Counted from the first letter of the stretch, positions 45,837-54,332 are shown. The stretch is DNA of 55,935 nt from an uncultured Bacilli bacterium (GCA_944363635.1 CALVUP010000010.1:1-55935), one strand, 5' to 3'. Numbers and translations: made by a program. The notes: generated by a model from the sequence alone, not told the origin.

Positions 45837-46272
45837 AAAACAACAATTGTTCTGGTAATACATAAATCGTTTGATTTAAGTTAGACAATTCTTCAAAACT
45901 TTTTCCTGTTTTCTTTAAAATATCTTTGATCGTATCCTTTTCTTCTGTAATATAGACATTATACCCTTCCTTTGGAATTATAATTCTTCCTCCTGCAAAA
46001 AGAGTTTGATTTATATCCAAGCGATTCAACTTTGCTAAAACATTGGCATCCATTCCATAGGCATCCGCAATCGAATATAAAGTATCTCCATTTTCAATTG
46101 TATAATAAATAAATGGACGATCACCTGCTCGTGGAATTAGAATTTTTTGCCCCACTTCTAACTGTAAGTCTTCCCATTCGTTTGCAGTTGCAAGTTCTTC
46201 TAATGAAATGTTATTTTCTCTAGCGATTTTTGACAAAGTATCGTTTTCTTTAATTATATATTCATTAAACAT
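45826..46272 (-). CDS. Multi-LysM protein without a signal peptide
   Basis: 148 residues made almost entirely of LysM modules. Two are clear (about 4-47: YIIKENDTLSKIARENN; 54-97: YTIENGDTLYSIADAYG) and a third is worn (about 102-145: YITEEKDTIKDILKKTG). LysM normally binds N-acetylglucosamine chains in peptidoglycan. No signal peptide or helix is present, as in some spore-coat LysM proteins, so it may act inside the cell or be released by lysis. I start at ATG 46272, 6 bases after AGGAGG; ATG 46302 is upstream of that site. Confidence 0.82.
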   Translation of the reverse strand: MFNEYIIKENDTLSKIARENNISLEELATANEWEDLQLEVGQKILIPRAGDRPFIYYTIENGDTLYSIADAYGMDANVLAKLNRLDINQTLFAGGRIIIPKEGYNVYITEEKDTIKDILKKTGKSFEELSNLNQTIYVLPEQLLFYKD

Positions 46273-46316
46273 ATTCTTTCCTCCTATGGTCATTATATGC
46301 AAAAGAAAAGAAGAGT

Positions 46317-46745
46317 TTACTCTCCTTCATAATCTCGTTTTAATAACATTATGTTTTCAGATAAAGCGGTTTCTATTTCTGGCATTCCCTTTTTTGAAAT
46401 ACAGGAAATCATCATTTTTTCTTTAACAGTATCAATCACAACACGTCCAAAAATTAAACCTACTTTCATATTAAAATCATTAAACATATCTGGTGTTACA
46501 GTGTCAAAGAAATAACCAAAAATAACTCTTTTTCTTCCTACAATAATTCGTTTGTTGGTAATTGCTACAACGGCAGTATGAAAGATATCATAACGGCTTA
46601 ATTTTCTTTGACCTGCAAATGCATATAAAACTTTTTCTCCTGGATTTAAGTGTTTTTCAATCACTGAAGCATTCTTTTTTAGTCTCCAAGCAATGGTCCA
46701 AGGATATTTCTTTTTAAATTCTAATACTTGTTCGGTAACTGTCAT
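46317..46745 (-). CDS. Bacterial PH-domain-like protein
   Basis: 142 residues. The central part (about 35-125) has the bPH pattern: a VLYAFAGQRK strand, AVVAITNKRIIVGRK, then FFDTVTPDMFNDFNMKVG and GRVVIDTVKE. No membrane segment is seen. Bacterial PH-like domains are protein- or membrane-contact modules, and the role here is not known. The gene is 10 bases from the thioredoxin-fold gene and 44 from the LysM gene. Confidence 0.65.
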   Translation of the reverse strand: MTVTEQVLEFKKKYPWTIAWRLKKNASVIEKHLNPGEKVLYAFAGQRKLSRYDIFHTAVVAITNKRIIVGRKRVIFGYFFDTVTPDMFNDFNMKVGLIFGRVVIDTVKEKMMISCISKKGMPEIETALSENIMLLKRDYEGE

Positions 46746-46755
46746 AATTTTCCTC

Positions 46756-47232
46756 CTAAATTAATGCATGGGCACTCAACAAAGTAACCACGTCTTCTAC
46801 AGGGCTTTCTCCTTCAATATAATCAACAATTTCACCATCTTGTACCAATAGAATCAAAGGTGTAGCAATATCATTTTCCTCAAAATAAGGATCACTGGCA
46901 ATTACTTTTTCATAATCTGTATTATCGGTACTAAAATTATCCGTATTTAAGTAGTTAATTTCAAGTTGATATTTATATTTTATGTATTTCATTCTAGGTG
47001 TTTGAACAACGCAATGCGAACATGTTGGTCTAGCAATATAAATAATGGATAAATCTTTTCCTTCCTTTAATTTTAAATATTCATCAACGGTAATTTCATT
47101 TAATTCTTCTTGTTCTTCTTCTGTAAATTCATCGGTATTGGCATAGGTTGTATTGTTATTTTCACCTATAAAATAACAAACAACCAATAAAAGAACGATA
47201 AATATAAAAATTGCTATGTTTTTCTTATTCAT
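46756..47232 (-). CDS. Membrane-anchored thioredoxin-fold protein
   Basis: 158 residues. One N-terminal helix (about 5-22) anchors it with the rest outside. An acidic linker follows, then a thioredoxin-like domain with Cys71-Ser-His-Cys74 (ARPTCSHC) and the cis-Pro region DIATPLILL. CSHC suggests a thiol-disulfide exchange role on surface proteins. A TGTTATAAT extended -10 lies just upstream, so this gene probably starts the transcript with the PH and LysM genes. Confidence 0.75.
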   Translation of the reverse strand: MNKKNIAIFIFIVLLLVVCYFIGENNNTTYANTDEFTEEEQEELNEITVDEYLKLKEGKDLSIIYIARPTCSHCVVQTPRMKYIKYKYQLEINYLNTDNFSTDNTDYEKVIASDPYFEENDIATPLILLVQDGEIVDYIEGESPVEDVVTLLSAHALI

Positions 47233-47266
47233 AATTTTTCCTCCATATTGGTATTATTATAACATA

Positions 47267-47941
47267 TTAAAATAGATTATAAAAGATTTGTTTTATGGAA
47301 CGTAAAAAGAATTGATCAAAAAAATGACCTATTTTCTCCCAAAAGCTTTGTTTTTTTGTTGTTTGTTTTTCTTGGGCCTTTTTTTCTTCTTTGGTATTGG
47401 TATCTTTACATAAACCGGAAGATTTCTTTTCTATTTTTCCATCAATGACACAACCATTTCTTTCTTCTTCACTTAAAGACCACATGCCTTTTTTATTTTG
47501 CTTAGCTTGTTTTTGTAATGTCTGTAACTCGTTGGTATATAAATAATCATCGTATAAATATGCCACTTGCGCATAACCTTGTTCAATTAATTTTGCTTGA
47601 AGCAATTGATTATCTACATAGACCCAAGCGAGAAGTCTACCATACTTATCTTTTTCTTCACTCTTTGGATCATATTCCAAAACAATTTCATCTGCGTTTG
47701 TTATCTTCTTGCAAGTATATTGGCTAGCTTCTGTTCCAAAAGGTTCAATATCTGCACCTCTTTTTACCGTTTCCGGAGTATCAATCGCTAAAAAACGAAC
47801 TGTGTATTCTTTGGAGGCTTTCTTTACTTTTATAGTATCTCCATCCACACATTTTGAAAAAGCAACTCTTTCTTGTTTAGCCATAGCGAAAACAGGAAAA
47901 AGAAACACCAACAGAATAAAAATAATAAACATTCTTTTCAC
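47267..47941 (-). CDS. Secreted or anchored thermonuclease (SNase family)
   Basis: 224 residues. A signal-peptide-like helix (FIIFILLVFLFPVFAMA) precedes a staphylococcal-nuclease domain with CVDGDTIKV, VRFLAIDTPE (catalytic Arg and Asp), KYGRLLAWVYV and EQGYAQVAYLY. The C-terminal 60 residues are Lys/Gln-rich and end in a hydrophobic patch. It cuts DNA and RNA outside the cell with calcium. ATG 47962 overlaps the -10 and cannot be the start; GTG 47941 is the first codon inside the transcript, with ATG 47932 as the alternative. Confidence 0.87.
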   Translation of the reverse strand: MKRMFIIFILLVFLFPVFAMAKQERVAFSKCVDGDTIKVKKASKEYTVRFLAIDTPETVKRGADIEPFGTEASQYTCKKITNADEIVLEYDPKSEEKDKYGRLLAWVYVDNQLLQAKLIEQGYAQVAYLYDDYLYTNELQTLQKQAKQNKKGMWSLSEEERNGCVIDGKIEKKSSGLCKDTNTKEEKKAQEKQTTKKQSFWEKIGHFFDQFFLRSIKQIFYNLF

Positions 47942-47960
47942 TATACCACACTCTATTTTC

Positions 47961-47989
47961 ATTATAAGGTTTCTTTATTCATTTGTCGA
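47961..47989 (-). promoter_or_regulatory. Sigma-A promoter for the nuclease gene
   Basis: On the - strand TCGACA (47984-47989), 17 bases, TATAAT (47961-47966). Confidence 0.75.
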
Positions 47990-48012
47990 TATTTATTTAT
48001 AATTTCAATCAT

Positions 48013-48045
48013 AAAAAAAGATTTACTTTCAAGTAAATCCTTATT
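48013..48045 (-). terminator. Terminator of the SPFH-domain gene
   Basis: A stem of 8-9 bp (GATTTACTT with AAGTAAATC) has a TTCA loop and seven T's on the - strand. Confidence 0.8.
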
Positions 48046-48811
48046 TTTTAATTTTATCTACTACTTTCTTTACATCCATTCCATCAATTGCTCTTAATAT
48101 TTCTACTGGTAATGCAAAAATAATGGTATTGGATTGATCAGATGAGATATCACTAATCGTAGATAATGTTCTTAAGTGTAACGCTCCTGGTGATTGTTGC
48201 ATAATTTCAGAAGCTTGGGCTAGATTTTTAGCTGCTTCGACTTCACCACTGGCTTTAGTAATTACAGCTTGTTTTTCTCTTTCTGCTTCTGCTACTCTAG
48301 CAATAACTCTTTTCATCTCGATTGGTAATGATACATCTTTTAATTCTACATTTTCTACTTTAATTCCCCAATCATCAGAGGCTTTATCAATAATCGCACA
48401 AATCTTTTCACTCACTTTTTCTCTTTCGGATAACAATTCATCTAAAGAAACAGAACCAACAATATTACGCATCGTTGTTTGCGCTAATTGTTCAACAGCA
48501 TAATCATAATTTTCCACTTGCAAAATAGCTTTAGAAGCATCAAAAATCTTATAATAAATTACGGCATTGATTTTAACCGATACATTATCTTTTGAAATTG
48601 CTTCTTGTTCTGGAACATCGACCGCTTTTGTACGAATATCTACTTTACTATAAGATTGAAAGATAGGTAAAATGATATTCCAGCCTGGATTTAGCATTTT
48701 ACTATATTTTCCTAAAGTAAATTTAATTCCTCTTTCATATTCATTAATTTGTTTAATAGATAATAATAAAACAATCACAACGATAATAATAATTCCCAAC
48801 AATAAATTCAT
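48041..48811 (-). CDS. SPFH/band 7 membrane protein (slipin-like)
   Basis: 256 residues. An N-terminal helix (2-18) is followed by the band 7 domain (NEYERGIKFTLGKY, LNPGWNIILPI, TKAVDVPEQEAISKDNV, YAVEQLAQTTMRNIVG) and an Ala/Glu/Lys-rich coiled coil (IARVAEAEREKQAVITKASG). These scaffold proteins make large rings in membrane microdomains and often pair with a NfeD protein or protease; no NfeD gene is adjacent. The start follows AGGAGGG. Confidence 0.9.
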   Translation of the reverse strand: MNLLLGIIIIVVIVLLLSIKQINEYERGIKFTLGKYSKMLNPGWNIILPIFQSYSKVDIRTKAVDVPEQEAISKDNVSVKINAVIYYKIFDASKAILQVENYDYAVEQLAQTTMRNIVGSVSLDELLSEREKVSEKICAIIDKASDDWGIKVENVELKDVSLPIEMKRVIARVAEAEREKQAVITKASGEVEAAKNLAQASEIMQQSPGALHLRTLSTISDISSDQSNTIIFALPVEILRAIDGMDVKKVVDKIKK

Positions 48812-48865
48812 ACTCTCCCTCCTAGTTCTATCTTACTATAAAAGAAAGAAAAAATGCAATAGTTT

Positions 48866-50053
48866 TTATTTATTTATTACAACCACTGCACGTACTCCTT
48901 TTCCATTATTTGATGATGAATTATTTAATCCTCCATTTTCAGGGATAAACCAAGCGCCACTTACTCCTGATCCAGATAGTGTCCAATAACCACCACGAAT
49001 CCATGAAGGACATGAAGAAGTAGCACAACCCAAATCAATTAATTCTTGTATAGCAATCATTCTTGCTTTTCCTGTTCTTTCTGGCCAAGTATATATATTC
49101 GAAGTACAACTATATCGATTGCATCCAGTATATGGATTATCAGAGCCAAAAACAGTTTCTCCTAATGTATAGGTTTGATCATTTACATAAGTCCAATTGG
49201 AAGTAGCTTTTTCTAAAGCTGGTAGTGCATTACTAGGGCCATTATTCGATTTCCCCCATTCGCTTGTTAAAAGGTTTTCAGAATCAAGTAGAGTCATTGT
49301 ACTTCCTTGATCCTTTAAAACATAGAACGTTCTTTCTGTTGTGTCGTTTACTTGGTAGTTGATAATGGTTCCAGAAGAGCAAGTATTATCTAAATAGCAA
49401 AAGGTTTTCTGACAAGTACTCTCATCCCCTGCTATACAACTGGTTTGATCATAAGTATAGGCAGATAAAATATGTTCATTATAAGAAATTTGTTCTGCAT
49501 CAATTCTTGCTACAGCACTAAAGGTTTTATTGGAAGCTTGCTCTGTGGTTGCATTATAATCAAGCCATAAAATAAGTTCATAGTTTCTTTGATGACTTTT
49601 CTTATCACGCGCAGCAACCACATCTATATCCAATGTATAAAGCGTATTCCCTTCGCTATCTGTTGTTTTATTCTTCAAATTCTCTATAGCAAGTACTCGA
49701 CCATCCTCTTTTAATTGATATTTAATTAAACTTGGGTCTAAAGTGGCTTCTTGATCAATTTGAAGAGATAAAGTATATTTTGCACTTATCGTTCCATAAT
49801 TAGATACCGAAAAAGTATAAGCCTGATTTTTTACTCCGGCCTGATCAGTTTGAGGGAAAATATTGGTTAAAGATATTCCTTCATCACTTTCGTTATCAAT
49901 GACTACATTAAAATCCGCTGTATTGATTCGATTGGTTTTTTCTGCAATATCACTGGTTCGAAAAACAGCATAACTAATGCCTAATACCAATACAATTCCG
50001 ATTGTAATTCCTGAAATTTTAGCGATCAGATTTCTTTTTGATTTTCCTTTCAT
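48866..50053 (-). CDS. Membrane-anchored surface protein, TasA-like module plus C-type-lectin-like domain
   Basis: 395 residues. A basic start and one helix (about 10-30, ending GISYAVFR) are followed by a beta module (30-195; VSNYGTISAKYTLSL, NYELILWLDYNATTEQASNKTF) shared with the 41856-43382 protein. The C-terminal half has many cysteines (DQTSC, CYLDNTC, GCNRYSC, GCATSSC). It ends with ARMIAIQEL, GGYWTLSGS, AWFIPENGGLN and GVRAVVVI, the pattern of the CLec/DUF6273-like folds seen in phase-variable ligand-binding proteins. It is likely displayed outside and disulfide-bonded. No retroelement or reverse transcriptase was seen nearby. Confidence 0.72.
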   Translation of the reverse strand: MKGKSKRNLIAKISGITIGIVLVLGISYAVFRTSDIAEKTNRINTADFNVVIDNESDEGISLTNIFPQTDQAGVKNQAYTFSVSNYGTISAKYTLSLQIDQEATLDPSLIKYQLKEDGRVLAIENLKNKTTDSEGNTLYTLDIDVVAARDKKSHQRNYELILWLDYNATTEQASNKTFSAVARIDAEQISYNEHILSAYTYDQTSCIAGDESTCQKTFCYLDNTCSSGTIINYQVNDTTERTFYVLKDQGSTMTLLDSENLLTSEWGKSNNGPSNALPALEKATSNWTYVNDQTYTLGETVFGSDNPYTGCNRYSCTSNIYTWPERTGKARMIAIQELIDLGCATSSCPSWIRGGYWTLSGSGVSGAWFIPENGGLNNSSSNNGKGVRAVVVINK

Positions 50054-50074
50054 ATTCTCCCTACTTTCAGAAAT

Positions 50075-50103
50075 ATTATATAATGGTCAATTTTTTATGT
50101 CAA
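50075..50103 (-). promoter_or_regulatory. Consensus sigma-A promoter for the lectin-like surface protein
   Basis: On the - strand TTGACA (50098-50103), 17 bases, TATAAT (50075-50080), ending about 20 bases before a GGGAG ribosome-binding site. Confidence 0.88.
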
Positions 50104-50122
50104 CAATTGATCTTCTTATAAG

Positions 50123-50147
50123 AAAAAAAGCAACAAAGGTTGCTTTT
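50123..50147 (-). terminator. Terminator after lon / candidate small RNA
   Basis: A 9-bp perfect stem (AAAAGCAAC with GTTGCTTTT), 4-base loop and a T run on the - strand. Confidence 0.88.
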
Positions 50148-50246
50148 ATAGTATGTGAGAGTTAGTAAAATTTTATTTTCAGTTCATTATTGCTATTTTA
50201 TTTTATGGTTTTCTTATTTTCTCTTCTTATCACCTCCAACTACTAT
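50123..50246 (-). ncRNA. Candidate small RNA downstream of lon
   Basis: A 240-base gap follows lon. On the - strand it contains a promoter-like TCGACA (50276-50281), 17 bases, TACTAT (50253-50258). A full-length Shine-Dalgarno sequence TGGAGGTGAT (50229-50238) has no start codon at a usable distance, and a strong terminator follows. The product would be about 124 bases. No ORF over 12 codons follows the Shine-Dalgarno. Alternatively this is only the 3' untranslated region of lon, since AT-rich DNA gives chance promoter matches. Confidence 0.35.
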
Positions 50247-50295
50247 CATCTTATAGTATTAATGTGATAAGATTGTGTCGAAATGATGAAAAACT

Positions 50296-52593
50296 TTAAA
50301 ATATTTTTTTATAAATTTCTTTATAGTTTTCTACGAATTGGAACTTCATTTTTTCTTTAATTTCATCAGGAACATCTTCTAAATCTTTTTCGTTTTCTTT
50401 AGGTAAGAAAACTTGATTTATATTATGAGCAAAAGCTGCGATTAATTTTTCTTTTAAACCACCAACCGCTAAAATTTCTCCTCGTAAAGTAATCTCCCCT
50501 GTCATAGAAACGTTTGCTTTTACTGGTTTATTTTTGAATAGGCTTATAAGCACAGTTAATACACTCACTCCAGCACTTGGGCCATCTTTTTTTACTGCGC
50601 CTTCAATAAAATGTACATGGAAATCATTTTGATCAAATATTTCTTCATTAATCTTAAATTCTTGGGCATGTGCTTTGATATAACTAAGAGCAATTTCTAC
50701 GCTTTCCTCCATTACTTTTCCAATTGATCCTGTTACATTTAACTTTCCTGTCCCTTTATACATTATTGCTTCAATTCCTAATACTTTTCCACCTACCACT
50801 GTATAGGCTAGAGCATTGATATAACCAGGATATTTATTTGTTTTGGTTTCATCAATATATTTTTCTATGCCTAAATACTCTTTTATATTTTCTTCGGTAA
50901 GAATTACTTTATTTGTTCTTCTTTTTAAAATTCTTCTTTTTACAATTTTTCGAAAGATACTTTCAATGCAGCGACTTAATTCACGAACACCAGCTTCACT
51001 TGTATAATTGCGAATTATTTTAAGCAAAGCTGTCTCTTCAATTTGAACATCTCTTGGATTTAGTCCATGACTTTCTAATTGTTCTTTAATAATATAATGA
51101 TTGGCAATATCTAATTTTTCGTATTCTGTATAAGAAGATAATTCAATAATTTCTAGACGATCTTGTAGTTCCAAGGGGATTTGCTCGATATAATTGGCAG
51201 TTAAAATAAAGAGGACTTGACTTAGATCCACTTCTTCTTCAATGTAATGATCTTGAAAATGGTTGTTTTGATTTAGGTCCAAAACTTCTAATAAAGCGGA
51301 AGCAGGATCACCTTTAATATCTTTAGTCATTTTATCAATTTCATCAATAATAAATACGGGATTCATCGATCCAGCTTTTTTTATTCCTTGAATAATTTTT
51401 CCTGGCATTGCACCAACATAAGTCTTACGGTGTCCTACTAATTCTGCTTCATCATTAATCCCTCCAACGCTTATTTTGGTATATTTACGATTTAAAGCCT
51501 CAGCAATCGATATAGCGAGTGTGGTTTTTCCGGTACCTGGAGGGCCTACCAAACAAATAATAGGGCTTTTGGCATTTTTGGTATATTGTTTTACGGCAAT
51601 ATATTCAATAATTCTTTCTTTAATTTTATCAAGTCCATAATGGCTTTTATTTAAACTGATTTCGATTTTATTTAAATCTTTATTGTCTTTTGTAAATGTA
51701 TTAAAAGGAATCGATAATAACCAATCAATATAATTTTGAATGATAGCCATATCTGGTAAATTTGGATTATGGGTTATTTTTTTTATTTCTTTTTCTAAAC
51801 GGTTTTTAATATTATCTGGTAAATTTCGAGATGCAATTTTTTCTTTTAATTCTTTGATCTCTTCATTGCCCTCTTCTTCTCCCAGTTCTTCTTGAATGAC
51901 TTTTAATTTTTCTCTTAAAATAAATTCTTTTTGACTGTCTTCTAAATTTTTATTGACTTTCCTATCAATGTCTTTTTCAAATTCTAAAACATTTAGATCG
52001 TTTTCCATATCATCTAATAACATTTTTGCGCGTTCTACAGGATTGGTTTGTTTAATATATTCTAATTTTCTTTCATAGGAACTTTGTAGATGAAGACAGA
52101 TGACATCCGTTAATTTATTTAAATTTCCAATATTTTCTACTTGTGAAAGCACTGCATTGCTCATATAAGGTACTTTTGCTGTATAGATTTCTAATTTTTT
52201 AAGCAAAGTCCTTTTATAGGCCAATTCTTCTTTGGGATCAACCTGATCCATAGGAATCTTAGCTGTCATAGCTTCAAAAAGTTCATCATCCTTCGAGTAA
52301 GCATAAATTCGGGAACGATGTTCCCCTTTTATAATAATGCGTAATTTCCCATTTGGCATTTCCATTTTCATTTTAATGAGTCCAACCACTCCAACATCAG
52401 GAAGTTCATCGGTGTTAATATCATTTGTTATATCATGATCTGGATTGACAACAATGATTTGATTTTGATAATAATTTTCCGCTAAAGAAAGAAGTTGTTT
52501 TTCTTCTTCTCTTTCAAATTCAAGACGTATTTCACTGGAGGGAAATAAAATTAAATTTTTAATAATTAAAACTGGTAAATTCGTCTTAATCAT
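50296..52593 (-). CDS. lon: ATP-dependent protease Lon (LonA)
   Basis: 765 residues. The N-terminal substrate domain is followed by a long coiled coil (about 180-260), an AAA+ module (GPPGTGKTTLA, FIIDEIDKM) and the serine-lysine protease domain with Ser673 (KDGPSAGVS) and Lys716 (GGLKEKL). It degrades damaged and regulatory proteins in the cytoplasm. The start follows GGAGG. A promoter TTGTAT-N16-TATAAT lies upstream, with no CIRCE element, so it is not controlled with the dnaK operon. Confidence 0.97.
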   Translation of the reverse strand: MIKTNLPVLIIKNLILFPSSEIRLEFEREEEKQLLSLAENYYQNQIIVVNPDHDITNDINTDELPDVGVVGLIKMKMEMPNGKLRIIIKGEHRSRIYAYSKDDELFEAMTAKIPMDQVDPKEELAYKRTLLKKLEIYTAKVPYMSNAVLSQVENIGNLNKLTDVICLHLQSSYERKLEYIKQTNPVERAKMLLDDMENDLNVLEFEKDIDRKVNKNLEDSQKEFILREKLKVIQEELGEEEGNEEIKELKEKIASRNLPDNIKNRLEKEIKKITHNPNLPDMAIIQNYIDWLLSIPFNTFTKDNKDLNKIEISLNKSHYGLDKIKERIIEYIAVKQYTKNAKSPIICLVGPPGTGKTTLAISIAEALNRKYTKISVGGINDEAELVGHRKTYVGAMPGKIIQGIKKAGSMNPVFIIDEIDKMTKDIKGDPASALLEVLDLNQNNHFQDHYIEEEVDLSQVLFILTANYIEQIPLELQDRLEIIELSSYTEYEKLDIANHYIIKEQLESHGLNPRDVQIEETALLKIIRNYTSEAGVRELSRCIESIFRKIVKRRILKRRTNKVILTEENIKEYLGIEKYIDETKTNKYPGYINALAYTVVGGKVLGIEAIMYKGTGKLNVTGSIGKVMEESVEIALSYIKAHAQEFKINEEIFDQNDFHVHFIEGAVKKDGPSAGVSVLTVLISLFKNKPVKANVSMTGEITLRGEILAVGGLKEKLIAAFAHNINQVFLPKENEKDLEDVPDEIKEKMKFQFVENYKEIYKKIF

Positions 52594-52738
52594 AGAATCG
52601 CCTCCAAAATGAAATATTTAAATTTTATTATATAAGATTTTGGTAAAAATACAATAAAAAAGTTCGTTTTTTACTTAATTTTACATTAGTAATTTCTGCC
52701 AGAAGAAAAGTACAAAATCGAAACACTTGTACTTTTCT

Positions 52739-53416
52739 TTATTTGTTTTGCTTTGGATATTTTCGTACCTTAGGTATATTTATATATAAATCATCCAAGG
52801 AAGCCATCTCCCAAAAACTTTCATAATCTTGATGATCATAACACTCTTGTAAATATTCCTTTATATTTTCACCGTGGATGGTTAGATTTCCTTTTTTTAT
52901 TGTTATTGTAAGTTCTTTCTTCTGTTGTTCCTCTTTGATTTGGTGGTAACAGTTTTTTTCTTCTTGCTGATATGCAAGACTTGCTTGTTTAATTACATAG
53001 TAATAGCGTTCAATTGAAGATGGATCTTCCTTTATAATTTTTAAAAGTCTTGATATTCTGCCAGGAAAGAATACTCCTTTGGTTTCAAAAAAACGTAGTT
53101 CAAGTCGATCGGTTATTTCTGGAAATAATAGATAATCGTGTTTTACTTTTTCAAGCATGTTTGATAAGCTTTTTAAAGGGCTTTTTTGATAAAGAACTGT
53201 ACTTTGTAAAGGATGATTACCACTATTATATAAATGATTCCCACGATCGTCTTGGCAATAGATTAAGAGAATACTTTCTTGGGGAAGATTTTCTTTGGTG
53301 ATAGCATCTTCTCGGTCCTTATAATGTTCTTTTGTCCATGCATCCACTTGCATTAAAGAACCCGCATAAAGTACATAAAACTTTCCATTATATAAATAAC
53401 CAAACCTTGCATTCAT
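52739..53416 (-). CDS. Hypothetical protein, 225 residues
   Basis: I do not recognise this protein. It is soluble, with no signal or helix. The first half mixes strands (FGYLYNGKFYVLYAGSLMQV) with a possible nucleotide- or sugar-free core. Residues 150-185 are Glu/Gln/Lys-rich and probably helical. The C-terminus (SFWEMASLDDLYINIPKVRK) is acidic then basic. The reading frame is supported by AGAGGT before the ATG and a stem at its 3' end. It lies between lon and a convergent small gene, without a clear operon partner. Confidence 0.6.
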   Translation of the reverse strand: MNARFGYLYNGKFYVLYAGSLMQVDAWTKEHYKDREDAITKENLPQESILLIYCQDDRGNHLYNSGNHPLQSTVLYQKSPLKSLSNMLEKVKHDYLLFPEITDRLELRFFETKGVFFPGRISRLLKIIKEDPSSIERYYYVIKQASLAYQQEEKNCYHQIKEEQQKKELTITIKKGNLTIHGENIKEYLQECYDHQDYESFWEMASLDDLYINIPKVRKYPKQNK

Positions 53417-53544
53417 AAACGATTACCTCTATAATTTTATCTTACCACCTGATTTATAGAAAGTCAATTTTAGACAAAAGAATTAACAAATTTATGGGTA
53501 ATGGAATACTTTATATTAGATAATAATTAAAAGGAGGAATCACT

Positions 53545-53706
53545 ATGTATTATTACGGTGGGGGAAGCTCTTGTGGATGTGGCAACAATTCTTCATGGAG
53601 TATGCCTTATTACCCTTCCTATAACCACAGCAACAATAATTATGCTATTGTATTAGTATTATTTATTCTATTAGTTATCGTTATAGGTGCAAGATACACA
53701 AGATAA
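53545..53706 (+). CDS. YjcZ-like small membrane protein, 53 residues
   Basis: A 53-codon ORF with a very strong AAAGGAGG site 7 bases upstream and a terminator 8 bases downstream. The N-terminal half is rich in Tyr, Gly, Ser, Asn and Cys (SSCGCGNNSSW); the end is one helix (YAIVLVLFILLVIVIGARY). The last part matches the tiny YjcZ/SscA family of Bacilli (FILLIIVG-type helix), which includes small spore-coat proteins. It is one of the rare + strand genes in this half. A role in sporulation is possible but unproven. Confidence 0.72.
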   Translation: MYYYGGGSSCGCGNNSSWSMPYYPSYNHSNNNYAIVLVLFILLVIVIGARYTR

Positions 53707-53713
53707 ATAAATT

Positions 53714-53737
53714 AGGAAGAATTGCTTCCTTTTTTTA
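53714..53737 (+). terminator. Terminator of the YjcZ-like gene
   Basis: A 6-bp stem (AGGAAG with CTTCCT), 5-base loop and seven T's. Confidence 0.8.
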
Positions 53738-53783
53738 TGGTTTTATGATAAAATAAGCTTTGAAATGGGACGGAGTGGTTTAT

Positions 53784-54332
53784 ATGCTTAGAACAAAAGA
53801 TATTTTAGATGAAAAAAATAAATTATTAAGACAAACAAGTAAAGAGGTTGTTTTTCCGCTTTCGAAAGAAGATAAAAAGAACATTCATGATATGTTAGAA
53901 TATTTAACCAATAGTCAAATTGAAGAATTAGCGGAAAAATACGACTTACGTCCAGGCACTGGTATGGCTGCTGTACAAATTGGAGCATTAAAAAGATATA
54001 TCACTGTAGTTGTAGAAACCGATGAAGGTAAGTTTGATAAGTATGTAATTATTAATCCTAAAATTATCAGCAACTCCGTTGAAAAAATCTATATTGAAGC
54101 AGGTGAAGGTTGTTTAAGTGTCAATCGTGAAACATGTGGAATTGTTCCTAGATACGCTCGTGTTACCGTAGAAGGATTTGATATGGATGGTAATAAAATC
54201 AGGATTCGAGCTCGAGAAGAATTGGCTATTATTTTTCAACATGAAATTGATCATTTAAATGGTATATTATTTACCGACTATATTGATCCAAAAGATCCAT
54301 ATAAAGATCAAGATTTATATAGAGCAATTTAA
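53784..54332 (+). CDS. def: Peptide deformylase
   Basis: 182 residues, the type II (Gram-positive) length. Motif 1 is GTGMAAVQIG, a variant of GxGxAAxQ with Val before Gln where Pro is usual. Motif 2 is EGCLSV with the metal-binding Cys. Motif 3 is HEIDHLNG with two His ligands and the catalytic Glu. It removes the formyl group from new proteins. The in-frame TTG at 53760 lies right after the extended -10 (TGATAAAAT, 53746-53754), so I start at ATG 53784, 6 bases from GGAGTGG. Confidence 0.95.
   Translation: MLRTKDILDEKNKLLRQTSKEVVFPLSKEDKKNIHDMLEYLTNSQIEELAEKYDLRPGTGMAAVQIGALKRYITVVVETDEGKFDKYVIINPKIISNSVEKIYIEAGEGCLSVNRETCGIVPRYARVTVEGFDMDGNKIRIRAREELAIIFQHEIDHLNGILFTDYIDPKDPYKDQDLYRAI

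Noticed and set aside
50214..50249. An 11-codon ORF (MIVVGGDKKRK) after lon
   Set aside because: Its ATG lies at or before the predicted transcript start and has no ribosome-binding site of its own; the Shine-Dalgarno sequence is inside the ORF.
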